A stretch of DNA of 64,000 bases from Pelagicoccus mobilis (GCF_016595505.1 NZ_JAENIL010000018.1:1-64000); one strand, 5' to 3'; positions 19,015 through 30,200 are shown, counted from the first letter of the stretch. A program made the numbers and translations. Notes: generated by a model from the letters alone, not told the origin.

Positions 19015-21771
19015 ATGAGATTGTCTCTAGAACCTACCCCCCAAAGACCACTCGCTAAGCGGGTGTTATACTCAAAATCCAACTCCTTTATTCATAAGCT
19101 ATTCGCCTACGCTCTGTTACTAGCGTTTGGCCTTTCCTCCCCAGATACGAACGCCGCCGAACAAACGGTACCCCTGCTAAACCCAAGCTTCGAAGACCCA
19201 ACTCTAGATTCAACCAATTCCTGGTATGGCGGCGTCAACGACTGGGGTACACAACCTGCTGGTTTCGTCGGTACGACCTACGCTCAACCAACCATCGCCG
19301 CGTCGCCTGCTCCAGACGGGAACCAGTATTGCTGGGCAAATACAAATGGTCTCCAGCTGTTCCAGCAAATTGGTACCATGGAAGCCAATACCTGGTACAC
19401 CTTCACCGTTGATATCTTCCCAATCGGCGACCTATCAACTACAAGAGCGGAGGTAATCATCGAAGAAACAGATACATGGTCTGCTCAAATGGCTGCTGCC
19501 CTCTACCATCCGACATGGGACACCGCGCGTGAGGACTTCACCATGACCGCTGGCCAGTGGACCACCGTCTCGGTATCCTTCCACAGCTCGCAGTTCGCAA
19601 ACCTCAATGGCAACAACATGCGTATCCGCGTGGCAGGAGACTACCTCGCTATCGACAACGCTCGCGTCACCAAGGATGCCGACCGCACCTACTACATCGA
19701 CGCAACCAACGGTAACGACAACAACGACGGCAAAAGCGAAGCCTCCGCGTGGAAGACCTTCGCGAACCCGAATGCGATCCTCCTCTACCCAGGCGAAACC
19801 GTAGCTCTCAAGCGTGGCGAAACGTGGACTGAGCAACTCAACCTCGCTGGTAAAGGCGTAGATGGTGCGTCTATCGAGCTCACTGCTTATGGTACAGGAG
19901 CTCTCCCAACTATCGACCTCGACCAACCCTACGATGGATACTGCGTCGTGATTGAAGGTCCCTCATACTGGAATATCAACAATCTGCATACACGCGACGC
20001 TAAGCTCGGCATTTACCTGCGCTACATCGACGACTACGGAAACCAAGATGTGGTGGTGGAAGACTGCTACTTCGAAAACATGTACGATCCCGCATTCGAC
20101 GCCGCGCTCTTCAACTACGAAGTTGCATGGTCTTGCGGCGTGTTTGCCGGAGGTAAGATCGGTGCCGGCAATGAAAATCTTACCGTCTTGAACAACCTGA
20201 CCGTGCGTCGAAGTCAAATGATCAACTGTATTGTTGGTTTCGGTACAAATTGGTTCTTCCCTGGCGTCAACTATTCACGCATGACCAATGTCTACGTTGA
20301 AGACATCGTCGTCACCAACAACCTTGCCGGTGCAGTGTGGCTCAACCATATTAACGGCGGGCACACCAAGCGCGTCCGCACTTACGGGAAACCTGACGTA
20401 ACAAACTTCTCCTTCGGCACAGGAACCACCGCTGGCTTCATGCAGCACTGTGCTAACTACACGATCGATCACTGCGAATTCTCCGAGTGTGCTCGCGTGC
20501 CTGGTGAAGCGGACGGCACTGGTTTCGACTTCGAAGGCGATAACCACAACATCGTCTTCAGCAACAATGTATTGGCAAACAACGACGGAGCGGGCGTCCT
20601 CATTCTCAGTTCAGTCGCTCCCAATACGAATATCCAGATCACCGACTGCGTGACCTACAACAATTCCTTGAATCCATGGGTTGGACACGATGCTGACTAC
20701 GAGTTCAAGTCCGCAGGTGGTGCGGCCAGTACTGGTACCATCACCAACACTGGCATCTACCGTTCTGTCGACGATACCTCCGGATGGTTCTCAGATAGCT
20801 GGGATGGCTTTACCGTGACCAACTCCCGCCAGCTTTACTACGACGACGTCGTGACTCGAGCTAGCACATGGGAATTCGAAACAGTGGGCGACTTCGAAGG
20901 ATGGCACACATTCAACCACCTTAGCGGAGTAAGCGTAGCCAACGGTTTACTTAGCGGCACTTCAAATGGTAACGACAGCTACCTGCACACGCCGTCCATG
21001 TTCGTGGATACAAATATCTATCCAAAGGTAAGAGTGCGTCTCAGCAGCACATCCGGAACTGCGGCTCAAATCTTCTTCGTCACCGAAACAGACGCCAGCT
21101 GGGACGGAGCCAAGCTCCTGACCTTCCCGGTTGTAGCCGACGGCGTTATGCGCGACTACGTCGTAGACATGAGAGCATGTGCTGACTTCAAGGGAGTCAT
21201 CACCGGAATGCGCCTCGATCCGACTACCGTATCGGGCGCAAACATCAGCATCGACTATTTCGCTGCTGTCATGGAAGACGGCGTCACCACCGCTCCTCCA
21301 CCTCCACCATCTTGGACGAACCTTCTCAACAACGGCTTCGAGTCCGGCTTCGAGAACTTCGTCGATGGCGGTGGCGACTGCGCTCTCAACACTCTTCCTG
21401 AATACTCGTACTTCGGCAACAACTCCATTCGTTTGCGTGATAACTCTGGAACCGCATCTTCGATGTACATGAGCGCTGGCCTCGACGTCAGCTCATACAG
21501 CAACGCGAAGATCAACTTCCACTTTTACCCACGCAGTATGGAGACCGGAGAAGATCTCATCCTCGAAGTCAGCAACGGATCCGGCTGGACCATTCTCGAT
21601 CAATACGTGAGAGGCACGGACTTCGAGAACAACTCGTTCTACGAGGTCGAAGAAGTCATTCCCGTCAGCAACCTAGCAAATCCTGCTGACCTACGCTTCC
21701 GCCTCCGCTGCGACGCCAGTGGCAACAGCGACTACATCTATGTAGACGAAGTAACCATCTCCGCTCGCTAA
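19015..21771 (+). CDS. Secreted beta-helix protein fused to an N-terminal NPSFEDP module
   Basis: The product has 918 residues. After a 28-residue polar leader and a signal core (LFAYALLLAFGLSS) comes one NPSFEDP module (56 to about 220). It is followed by a right-handed beta-helix (about 225-600) opening with YYIDATNGNDNNDGK. The helix is clearly homologous to the proteins at 1-455 and 490-2946 (YCVVIEGPSYWNINNLHTRD and CYFENMYD against the related motifs there). The sandwich module WEFETVGDFEGW...IFFVTETDASW follows (about 620-760). A C-terminal jelly-roll-like domain (about 765-918) is joined by a proline-rich linker (APPPPPSW). It combines a binding module of the large surface proteins with a possible lyase-type helix. 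I see no operator directly upstream. Confidence 0.86.
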   Translation: MRLSLEPTPQRPLAKRVLYSKSNSFIHKLFAYALLLAFGLSSPDTNAAEQTVPLLNPSFEDPTLDSTNSWYGGVNDWGTQPAGFVGTTYAQPTIAASPAPDGNQYCWANTNGLQLFQQIGTMEANTWYTFTVDIFPIGDLSTTRAEVIIEETDTWSAQMAAALYHPTWDTAREDFTMTAGQWTTVSVSFHSSQFANLNGNNMRIRVAGDYLAIDNARVTKDADRTYYIDATNGNDNNDGKSEASAWKTFANPNAILLYPGETVALKRGETWTEQLNLAGKGVDGASIELTAYGTGALPTIDLDQPYDGYCVVIEGPSYWNINNLHTRDAKLGIYLRYIDDYGNQDVVVEDCYFENMYDPAFDAALFNYEVAWSCGVFAGGKIGAGNENLTVLNNLTVRRSQMINCIVGFGTNWFFPGVNYSRMTNVYVEDIVVTNNLAGAVWLNHINGGHTKRVRTYGKPDVTNFSFGTGTTAGFMQHCANYTIDHCEFSECARVPGEADGTGFDFEGDNHNIVFSNNVLANNDGAGVLILSSVAPNTNIQITDCVTYNNSLNPWVGHDADYEFKSAGGAASTGTITNTGIYRSVDDTSGWFSDSWDGFTVTNSRQLYYDDVVTRASTWEFETVGDFEGWHTFNHLSGVSVANGLLSGTSNGNDSYLHTPSMFVDTNIYPKVRVRLSSTSGTAAQIFFVTETDASWDGAKLLTFPVVADGVMRDYVVDMRACADFKGVITGMRLDPTTVSGANISIDYFAAVMEDGVTTAPPPPPSWTNLLNNGFESGFENFVDGGGDCALNTLPEYSYFGNNSIRLRDNSGTASSMYMSAGLDVSSYSNAKINFHFYPRSMETGEDLILEVSNGSGWTILDQYVRGTDFENNSFYEVEEVIPVSNLANPADLRFRLRCDASGNSDYIYVDEVTISAR

Positions 21772-21788
21772 GCGAGCAACCGACCTTC

Positions 21789-21825
21789 AAGCCGGATCAC
21801 CCTCGCGGCGGTCCGGCTTTTTTTC
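21789..21825 (+). terminator. Rho-independent terminator
   Basis: AAGCCGGATC and GTCCGGCTT form a stem (with one mismatch) across the intervening loop, directly followed by a T-rich run (TTTTTTTC). It closes the beta-helix gene. It sits only about 20 bp before the next start codon, so the isomerase gene is either separately promoted or read through. Confidence 0.8.
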
Positions 21826-21847
21826 TTTTTTCAACAGCGATAAACAA

Positions 21848-22732
21848 ATGCACCAATATCTAAACGACCAATCCAACGAGCCTCCCAAGCTACGCATTTA
21901 TCTAAACTTGGAAAACCTCATCGACCTGCCTGCCCATTCCATCGGGCATGAGCTCAAGTGGCCCGAGGCAGAAGGCAGACTGCACGCAGATGGTTTCCAA
22001 GGCGTCCAACTCACCGGCGAATCCCAGCCCATCGAAGGCGGGCAGCTCCCATACTGCGGGCTTGATCGCATCAACAAGCCGGAAGAGTCCGACGCCATCT
22101 TCGCCTGCCACAAAGAGCGCGGCGATCAGTGCATCACCCTGCATGTAGGTTGGGGTATGGAGTCCGACGCGGAAGCTCACAACCTCATCGACTCCATTCT
22201 CAACGCCTCCGAAAAGCACCATCTACCCGCATTTATAGAGACCCATCGAGCAACCATAACCCAAGATGCATGGCGCACGGTAGAATGGACAAAATCGTAT
22301 CCTGAAATCCGATTCAACGGAGACTACAGTCACTTCTACTGCGGCCAGGAAATGGTCTACGGAGACCTCGAAGAACGCTTCAAATTCATGCAGCCCATCT
22401 TTGATCGTGTCGGCTTCCTGCACGGCCGCATCGCCGCTCCAGGTTACATGCAAGCCCCCATCGAGAATACGGAGGATCGTCCCAAACAAGCTTTAGGAAC
22501 ATCCAACTACCTTGAGCATTTCAAGGAAATGTGGCGACGCTCCATGACAGGATTTCGAGCAAACGCCCCGGCAGGTAGCGTGCTCGTATTCGCACCGGAA
22601 CTACTCGCCTCCCACATCTTCTACGCACGCGTCTTTCCTGACCCAAACGGCAATCTTCAAGAAGAAACAGACCGCTATCAGCAAGCCCTGCTCTATCGCC
22701 AGCTGGCACAAGAATGCTGGGCTGAAGCGTAA
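21848..22732 (+). CDS. Sugar phosphate isomerase/epimerase-like TIM-barrel protein
   Basis: The 294-residue product has no signal peptide and has the look of the xylose isomerase-like (AP endonuclease 2-type) TIM-barrel superfamily. Seen are CITLHVGWGME, PAFIETHRATITQD, IRFNGDYSHFYCGQE and GFLHGRIAAPGYM, which carry the E, D/H and H/R metal-ligand positions expected at the barrel mouth. The exact reaction is unknown; isomerisation or epimerisation of a released sugar or sugar acid is likely. It is followed by a PfkB kinase and a DUF4432 protein in the same direction, suggesting a cytoplasmic sugar-processing series. Confidence 0.8.
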   Translation: MHQYLNDQSNEPPKLRIYLNLENLIDLPAHSIGHELKWPEAEGRLHADGFQGVQLTGESQPIEGGQLPYCGLDRINKPEESDAIFACHKERGDQCITLHVGWGMESDAEAHNLIDSILNASEKHHLPAFIETHRATITQDAWRTVEWTKSYPEIRFNGDYSHFYCGQEMVYGDLEERFKFMQPIFDRVGFLHGRIAAPGYMQAPIENTEDRPKQALGTSNYLEHFKEMWRRSMTGFRANAPAGSVLVFAPELLASHIFYARVFPDPNGNLQEETDRYQQALLYRQLAQECWAEA

Positions 22733-22919
22733 CTCTTACCGCTTCCAACAACAGTCCTCCTCAACTCGTCCCTTCTAGGGACAAACCAAGTCATAAAGTG
22801 CAAACTTTTTGTCACTTGGCACCTTTCAACGTGCCCCGTTTTAAGATATATTCAGATAGTTTTATCTCGAATAAAAACACTCACTGGCGAACGGCCAGCT
22901 TTCGAAAATGAGGAGCAAT

Positions 22920-24002
22920 ATGGATAACTATATCAATTTCTTAAACAACATCAGCGGTAAGGTCCTTCTCGGCTGCGATGGATTCGTCGACGAAGTCTAC
23001 CAGATCGTCGACGTCAGACAGAGTCTCACCGAGTTCACCGCCATGGACAACCTCAAGGAGTTCGGCGAACTCATCACCAAACGCGCGGACGGCGGTGTCG
23101 GTCTCGAGATCGTCCCCAAGCGTCGTTGCTCAGGCGGCTTCACACCCAACACCGGTCGAGTCGCCGCCTTCCTCGGCCTTAAGCCCACATTAACTGGCCT
23201 CTACGGCAAAAACACCATCGACTCTGCTTTCGAAGAGTTCACCGAAAACTGTAACCTCATCTCCCTCGGCGATCCCGCGCTCACCATCGTATTCGAATTC
23301 GATGACGGAAAGATCCTCATGAGCGCCCTCAAGTCGGTTGCGAACCTCACTTGGACCGAATTCACGAAGTTCTTCGGCGAAGAAAAGCTCACCGAACTAT
23401 TCGCCAACACCGACATCCTCGGCCTCGGATACTGGTCTCTCACTCCCGACTTCGACAACTTCCTCATGGGTTTCATCTCCCAATACGAGGACGGCAAGGC
23501 GCCTAAGCGCATGTTCTTCGACTTCGCCGACATCAAGAAGAAGTCCAACGAATCCTTCATGGAGAGCTTGGCTCTGCTCAAGCAGTTCAACGAAAAGATC
23601 CCCATGACCATTAGTCTCAACGAGCACGAAGGCGCCGAGCTTTTCTCGCGCTTCGACATGGAGTGGATCGAAGAACCAGCCCAAGTCGCCTCCGGCTTGA
23701 CCACTCTCCGCCAAGAGATCGGCATCAACGAACTCGTGGTACACACTCCGCATTTCGCTGCCGCATCCAACGCTTTCGACGGCGAAGCCCACGCAATGCA
23801 GGAGATGCAGACAAACGTCATCCGCACCGCTGGCGCGGGCGACACCTTCAACGGCGGATACCTCTGCGCCTCTCTCGGCGAACTCTCCGTCAAGGAGCGC
23901 CTCGCCATCGCGAATGCAGCCACCGCCTTTTTCGTCACTCACGCCACCGCGCCGACTCGCGAAGAACTCATCGCCCAAATCGAGAAAGCCTCAGACAAGT
24001 AA
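22920..24002 (+). CDS. PfkB-family carbohydrate kinase
   Basis: The start at 22920 is supported by GAGGAGC 5-10 bp upstream; an in-frame ATG at 22908 lacks this. The 360-residue protein carries the PfkB C-terminal signature TAGAGDTFNGGY, containing the catalytic Asp and the anion hole, and a glycine-rich sugar-binding segment (CSGGFTPNTGRVAAFLG). The N-terminus (VLLGCDGFVDEVYQIV) differs from classic ribokinases. The substrate is unknown, but as the only sugar kinase in the window it is the candidate for phosphorylating the ketose formed by the rhamnose isomerase or the TIM-barrel isomerases (inference). It is followed 68 bp later by the DUF4432 gene. Confidence 0.88.
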   Translation: MDNYINFLNNISGKVLLGCDGFVDEVYQIVDVRQSLTEFTAMDNLKEFGELITKRADGGVGLEIVPKRRCSGGFTPNTGRVAAFLGLKPTLTGLYGKNTIDSAFEEFTENCNLISLGDPALTIVFEFDDGKILMSALKSVANLTWTEFTKFFGEEKLTELFANTDILGLGYWSLTPDFDNFLMGFISQYEDGKAPKRMFFDFADIKKKSNESFMESLALLKQFNEKIPMTISLNEHEGAELFSRFDMEWIEEPAQVASGLTTLRQEIGINELVVHTPHFAAASNAFDGEAHAMQEMQTNVIRTAGAGDTFNGGYLCASLGELSVKERLAIANAATAFFVTHATAPTREELIAQIEKASDK

Positions 24003-24070
24003 GGATTTTCTCAATACATGTAGCGACCGTCGCCCGTCGACGGCCCTAACGGCCCCCAAACAAAATTTCC

Positions 24071-25255
24071 ATGCACTACACACGCACCCTTCTGCACCCC
24101 GACGCAACTGAGCCGATGCCCACGCTGGGACTCGACTCCACAAGCCTCTCCACCGGAGAGAAGCATCAGTGGTCTGTGCAAACACGCACCCTTCACGGAG
24201 GAACACAAGAAGGCGTGCAGGTCGTGGAAATCGACAACGGAAAACTCTCCTTCGTCGTACTGCCGACCCGCGGCATGGGCATCTGGAAAGGCAACTGCGG
24301 CGACGTGCGTCTCGGTTGGGATTCCCCAGTCAAAAATCCCGTCCACCCTTCCTACGTCAACTCGCAGGAGAACGGCGGAATCGGTTGGCTCCGCGGTTTC
24401 AACGAATGGATCGTCCGTTGCGGACTCAGCAGCATGGGAGCTCCAGGGCCAGACATGATTGTCGACAACAACGGCAACGCCCTCGAAGCCTTCCTGCCCC
24501 TGCACGGCAACATCGCTAATCTCCCCGCCCACACCCTATCCCTCGAGATCACCGACTCAGAGATAATCCTCCGCGGCGAGGTCGACGAAACCATGCTCTT
24601 CGGTCCTGCCCTCAGGCTACAAACCGAAATCCGCACCGCATTCGGTTCAGGTGCGCTCGAGATTGTGGATACAGTCACCAACCTCGGCAACAATCCGACC
24701 GAGCATGAACTCCTTTACCACGTCAACTACGGCAGCCCGCTTCTCGAAGAAGGAGCCAGCTTCCAAGCCCCATTCAAGCAAACGGCGCCACGCGACCCTC
24801 GTGCCGCGGAAGGCGTAGAGAACTACAACCAGTACGACGCCCCTTCCCCTGGCTTCGTCGAGCAAGCCTACTTCTTCGAGCTCGCCGGCAAACGCGGTAG
24901 CCGCGAAAGCCTCGCCATGCTGAAAAACGGCAAAGGCGACCACGCCTCACTCCTGCGTTTCTCCCTCAAGGATTTCCCCTGCTTCACACTTTGGAAAAAC
25001 ACCGGGGGCTCAGCTGATGGCTATGTAACAGGCCTCGAGCCATCCACCGCCTACCCAAACACACGCAACTTCGAGCGCACAAAAGGTCGGGTCCTCGAGC
25101 TCGCTGGCGGCGAATCCCGCACAACAAAGCTTGTGGTCGAATCTTTGGATACAAAAAAAGCCATCGCGACCGCCGAGAAAGAAATCAAGGCTCTGCAAAA
25201 AACGGCAAAGGGAACAGTCCACCCTCATCCAATAAGCAAGTTCTCAGACATCTAG
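24071..25255 (+). CDS. DUF4432 / aldose 1-epimerase-like protein
   Basis: The 394-residue cytoplasmic protein has the galactose-mutarotase-like supersandwich. Diagnostic segments are LSFVVLPTRGMGIWKG, GGIGWLRGFNEWIVRCGL, PLHGNIANLPAH and HELLYHVNYGSPLLEEG, which supply the conserved His and Glu positions of DUF4432 proteins. It probably interconverts anomers or binds a sugar in the pathway of the neighbouring kinase and isomerase. The gene is in the same direction as its neighbours, 68 bp after the kinase. Confidence 0.83.
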   Translation: MHYTRTLLHPDATEPMPTLGLDSTSLSTGEKHQWSVQTRTLHGGTQEGVQVVEIDNGKLSFVVLPTRGMGIWKGNCGDVRLGWDSPVKNPVHPSYVNSQENGGIGWLRGFNEWIVRCGLSSMGAPGPDMIVDNNGNALEAFLPLHGNIANLPAHTLSLEITDSEIILRGEVDETMLFGPALRLQTEIRTAFGSGALEIVDTVTNLGNNPTEHELLYHVNYGSPLLEEGASFQAPFKQTAPRDPRAAEGVENYNQYDAPSPGFVEQAYFFELAGKRGSRESLAMLKNGKGDHASLLRFSLKDFPCFTLWKNTGGSADGYVTGLEPSTAYPNTRNFERTKGRVLELAGGESRTTKLVVESLDTKKAIATAEKEIKALQKTAKGTVHPHPISKFSDI

Positions 25256-25407
25256 CAGGCTACAACAGCCCGCAGGGGAAAATATGACCAAACCAATGCG
25301 GAGCCTTACCGCCAGCCTCTGGCCAATCTCCCTTTCTCCGGATGCCCATAACAAGAATGTGAGTTTTCCCCTAATATATTCATAAGCCCTACCAACCCAA
25401 AATCCCC

Positions 25408-26901
25408 ATGAGCAAAATTTCACGTCGTCAATTCATCCAATCGTCAACCGCTGCTAGTGTAGGCATTTTAGGGGCACCAGCCATTCTCAACGCAGCCAAC
25501 AAAGGAGATAAGCTGCGCGTCGCCTTTATCGGCACAGGAGGCATCAACGGGCGACATATCAATGACACCATCAGTCACGGAGATCTCTGCACAGCGTATT
25601 GTGATGTTGATACAAACCGCTACGCTAACATCTGGAAGGGAATTGCCCGGCTCGAAGAGGAAGGCAAAAGCTGGCTAGCGAAAAAATGGAAAGCAGCAAA
25701 ACCTTTCCAAGACTACCGAGAGATGTTCGCCAAGGCGGCAGACCAGTTCGATGCGGTAATGATCGGCACTCCTGACCATAGCCACTACCCAGCCACAGTC
25801 CTAGCCCTTGAGCATGGGAAACATGTATTCACACAAAAACCACTCACCCACACGATCTGGGAAGCAAGACAGTTAAGCATAGCCTGCGATCGCTACAAAC
25901 TCGCTACACAGATGGGCAACCAAGGGCACGCAAACGAAGGAAACCGCCAGATTGCAGCTTACGTCCAAGGCGGACACCTCGGCGACATCAAAGAGATCCA
26001 TTGTTTCACCAACCGTCCGGTATGGCCTCAGGGATTCGTCTGCCCTCCAGGAGCAGACCCAGCCCCCGAAACGCTCGATTGGCAAAACTGGCTTGGCCCC
26101 GCAGCCAACCGTCCTTTCTTGGGCAACCGAGGTTTAGACGACGACCAAGAGAGGAAGCGCGGCGGCTCCTACCTCCCCTTCAACTGGCGTGGATGGCTCG
26201 ACTTTGGCGGCGGAGCTCTAGCCGATATGGCCTGCCATACCATGGATTCGATCTTCATGTCCCTCGATCCCGGATTCCCAACCCATGTCGAAGCGCTTAA
26301 CGTCGATACCCTCACCAACTCCGCCTTTCCCAAAGGTTCGACTATAAAATGGACCTTCGGGCCCAATGAAAAGCGTCCTGGCTTCGACGTCTACTGGTAC
26401 GACGGCACCGACAATGCCTACATCGACAAGAACGGCAAACCACGCCGTCACGAACGGCTCGAAGAGCTTGCCCAAGGCGAATCGCTTGCTAACTCCGGTA
26501 ACATTTATGTCGGTACCCAAAGAACCCTACTCATCTCCGGCGCGTACGGCGACAGCGCACGCATCATCCCAAAGGAGGACCACCGAGCCCTTGCCATGGA
26601 ACTAAAAGAGAAAACCGGAGATCACCGCCCAACACGTGTCTACGAACGCTCAATCGGTCACCATACCGAGTTTCGTGAAGCGGCAATCGGGAATCAACCT
26701 TACAACTTCCCCGGCTCGAACTTCAATTACGCCGGCCCCTTTACCGAAACCGTTCAGCTCGGCAACGTCTGCCTGCGATTCCCAAGAGAAAGACTCGCCT
26801 GGGACGGGCCCAACCTCCGTTTCACCAACAACGAGAGAGCCAACGAGCTCATCAGCAAAGAGTATCGTAAAGGCTGGAACTTCAAGCTCAGCAAAGCATA
26901 G
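25408..26901 (+). CDS. Tat-exported Gfo/Idh/MocA-family oxidoreductase
   Basis: The 497-residue product starts with a twin-arginine signal (ISRRQFIQSSTAASVGILGAP), so it is exported folded with its cofactor. A Rossmann motif (AFIGTGGINGRH) is followed by the conserved QKP lysine motif (VFTQKPLTH) and a substrate-domain segment LADMACHTMD, which holds the catalytic-type D...H. Exported family members are common in Verrucomicrobia and Planctomycetes glycan loci. Some related enzymes oxidise glycosides at C3, but the substrate here is unknown. It is the last gene of the plus-strand sugar series that starts at 21.8 kb. Confidence 0.87.
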   Translation: MSKISRRQFIQSSTAASVGILGAPAILNAANKGDKLRVAFIGTGGINGRHINDTISHGDLCTAYCDVDTNRYANIWKGIARLEEEGKSWLAKKWKAAKPFQDYREMFAKAADQFDAVMIGTPDHSHYPATVLALEHGKHVFTQKPLTHTIWEARQLSIACDRYKLATQMGNQGHANEGNRQIAAYVQGGHLGDIKEIHCFTNRPVWPQGFVCPPGADPAPETLDWQNWLGPAANRPFLGNRGLDDDQERKRGGSYLPFNWRGWLDFGGGALADMACHTMDSIFMSLDPGFPTHVEALNVDTLTNSAFPKGSTIKWTFGPNEKRPGFDVYWYDGTDNAYIDKNGKPRRHERLEELAQGESLANSGNIYVGTQRTLLISGAYGDSARIIPKEDHRALAMELKEKTGDHRPTRVYERSIGHHTEFREAAIGNQPYNFPGSNFNYAGPFTETVQLGNVCLRFPRERLAWDGPNLRFTNNERANELISKEYRKGWNFKLSKA

Positions 26902-27223
26902 CCTCCACTCACAGCATCTCCCCCCCTGGCTCTTCCAAAACATGATGGAGCAGCTGGATGGATACACCTATTTCAAGTATCGCGATTCGAAGTTTCTAGT
27001 GTTTTCACAACCAGCACAGTGGAAGCCTGTGCTGGCGAAAAAGAACACTGCCAATATAGAGAGCTTCTTGTCCTGAAGGATCACCAAGAAGAAGCCTTAC
27101 ACGATGCTTTGAGCGATCTTGTCTACATCGTCCAGACTTTCACTCAAAGCGAAGATCTGGAGGATGATGTATGCCTCGCATGACTACGCATCACGAGAAG
27201 GGCGAACGCTCATAGCCTTCAAC
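26902..27223 (+). other. 322-bp gap with a possible 54-residue reading frame
   Basis: Between the convergent genes there is an open frame from GTG 27019 to TGA 27181. It would encode about 54 acidic residues ending LVYIVQTFTQSEDLEDDVC. The frame is open back to the stop of the preceding gene without an ATG. It has a protein-like composition but no recognisable family and no clear ribosome site. It could be a small gene or a decayed fragment. No terminator is obvious in this gap. Confidence 0.25.
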
Positions 27224-30200
27224 CTACAGTTTCACTGTCGTGTACACTGATATAGTGTCCAACTCGATAATTCCGCTATCGGTTTGGCCTGAAACAATTT
27301 CGATTCGTAACTGCTCCAACTGTCCAGTCCACGCATCCTCTTTCCCGATCGGGAACACTACGTTTCTAAACTCCGAATCATTGGAAACCAAAGGAACGAA
27401 GATGGACTTAGCCGATTTGAACGCCTCGTCCTTGCTTCTCCAATACACACGCGCCATGGCAGCGCCAGTACCGTTCTTGATACGAAGCAAGATCCCCTGA
27501 GTCGCATCACTGCTGAGATCTATAACAGACGACTCGATCACCGGATTAGTTTCAGTAACTGCAACCTTCAAGTTCGCCTCTGAACCCTCGAGAACTTGCA
27601 GACCTCTGATAACGTTCCAGCCAGACAGGTTGCTCGCACGATCCATAGTCCAATCTATAATCCGATTCTCCGGCATCGGAATCACCGGCAAGCGAGCTTC
27701 CTCAAGTCGAACCAAGTACAATGGCTTCAAATCCAATTGCTCGATACCATCTGCGACAAGTTTATACTTCCCCGCTGTTTGCGCTTCAAAGTAAGCCTTG
27801 TCCTGCGAAGTCGAAATCGTCCCTGCCGCTACCGGTTCCGACCAACCACTCTCGCCTAACCAGCGCAGCAGTTTCCAGCTCACCGGCCCCTCCGATGAAT
27901 CGAATAGGCACTGAACGCCAAAGAACGGCTTCTCAGCAGAAAAGACAAAACCATCGTTTTCCTTCCGTGTATCCAGGAGCTGCGTATCCACTTCTTCAAC
28001 ATAGCCTCCGGTTCGCACAGCCAATTCACCTTGAATGTCCTTGTACCAACCAATTTTGCCCAGAGGATCGGAAACTTCGATAACGTACTCACTACATTCC
28101 TGTGGAGCTACGAAATACAGATCCAGCCAATCCGCATCAGCCGCCATGTAATATTCCTTGCGGGTCAGCAGCTCGCGCTCTCCGCCTACCACGGCGTAGA
28201 CCGAGCACATCAGCCCATTTTCGTCGTAGCCCTCGGTCCAAAGAGGAATCGAGAAACGGTTCAATGGCTGATTGCTAGCTACGCTCACGCGTCGAGACAA
28301 CTTGCCATTAAGAACTGAATACATTTCGAATTTTTCCGCTTTAGATTCTCCAATTTCACGAGTCTTCCATTCGCGGGCGGGCACGAAGTTTAGCTCCACG
28401 TTTCTCACGTAGGTCGAACTATTACTGAGATCACGAATCACGAGATCGTTAACATTATCAGCGCCTTGATTACGTGGTGAGTCGCACCAGTTTGGACGGT
28501 AGTAGGATACAGTCTTCCAGGTCTTGCTGTCGGTCTTCTGCGTCACTCCCAAGTCCATCCACTCTCCCGTGAATGCATTCTGGACGCCGGTGGTGAAACG
28601 CCCGTTACCCTCGTCAAAATACTCAACACTCACGACAACACCAAACATGCCATCGTATTGCTGACGATCATCAACATCAAAGACAATCTTGTCATTATGA
28701 GGCGGATACGTGGCAGCACAACGCTCGCCATCAACAATCGTAAACTTCGCCTTTCCATCTGGCTGGACATCGACTTGTCGCAAGCCAAGCCACATGTTCC
28801 GGTACGGGACTGGAACATTGGAGTGTTCGTTCACGAGCGGATAAGCCCCTAAGCGCGAGTAGAACTTCGTGATAAGCGGGCGTCCCAACTGCTCCATCGC
28901 AAAGTAGAAATACTTCTGAACGTGCTGGGCTCGAATGTCTCCATCATAGAGGAAAACGTAATCCGTGCCGTTGAGCATCGTCCGGTTCAGCAGCGACACT
29001 GGATGCCCCATCGCATTCAAGGTGTTACGGTAGATCTGACCGCCCGTCTCGTGAGTCAGCGAAATTCCCGGAGTGTGCTTGTAGCGAAACCAAACGTAGC
29101 TGGAGTCCGTATGTTCATCCCAAGTATCGTAGAGCTCGCTCAAGCCATTTTGCTTGATGTCAATTCCGCGCCTTACCGCTTCCTGAGCGACTCGGCGGTA
29201 CATCCAGCCAATGTCGTTTTGCTTCTTGAGGCCGTAGGCTAGGCAGATTCGCAATGGCGTATCCGGCAATCGTTCACGGTAGAGATCCATCGCCCAGATG
29301 ATATGCTCCAAGTAGTTATCCCGTGTGAAACCGTAAGCCATCCACTGCTCGTCCAGAACGCCCGGCTCGTCTTCATCGAGCATCACTTCCTCCCAGCGTC
29401 CCAGTCCCCCTACATTGACAATACCTAGTGACGGGTGATCCTCATAGCGATCCGCAAACGCCTCAACCAAGGCTCTCCATTTCTCTCGGAAAATCGGATC
29501 GAAATAATTCGGGAAACACGGACCTTGGTCAGACCAGACCCGATGCTTCAGGGTATCGATCTCGATCTCACCCACACCTTCGAGGCTAACTTCCATGCGA
29601 AAGTCCTCTGCCGTTGTCCGAGGCGAGTACCCACGCATCAACTCCTCCTGTCCGCTCTTAAGATCGTAGCTACGCTCCTCGAGTACCCTATCTCCGTTCT
29701 CGGAAACCAAGCGGTACACCACACGCGAATCCTTAACAGCACGCACAAGACAGTGAGCCGCATAGCCTCGTCCCTTCTGAAGCGGGAATAGCTCTACATT
29801 GTTGCGAAGGACTACCGTTCGCCCTTCCACTTTGCTATCGGCACGGATAGATCCAGAAGTCCAGTTAATCGAGTATTTGTCTTCTTGGCTTTCACCCAAC
29901 AGCCAAACTCCGAGATCTTCGTCCAGTTCATTGACGACGAAGTCGGCCGAGGCGTTCACCTTGCAAAGAAAAAGATTGTCCAACTCGACCTCGCCAGAGC
30001 CTTCCCATTCCCAGGTCATCGATTCGATGCTACTACCATTGAAACCGACTACAGCTGAACCTGTCTTCCTTTCACCAGCCGCCCCAGTGAAGCTCTGAGT
30101 GAATACATGAGCACCCTCGCCGCTCGAGTACTTCGCCCTCAACGTCAGGATTCCCGGACTCGACATGCGGAAGTCGAATTGAGCTGTATACTGGGCCTCA

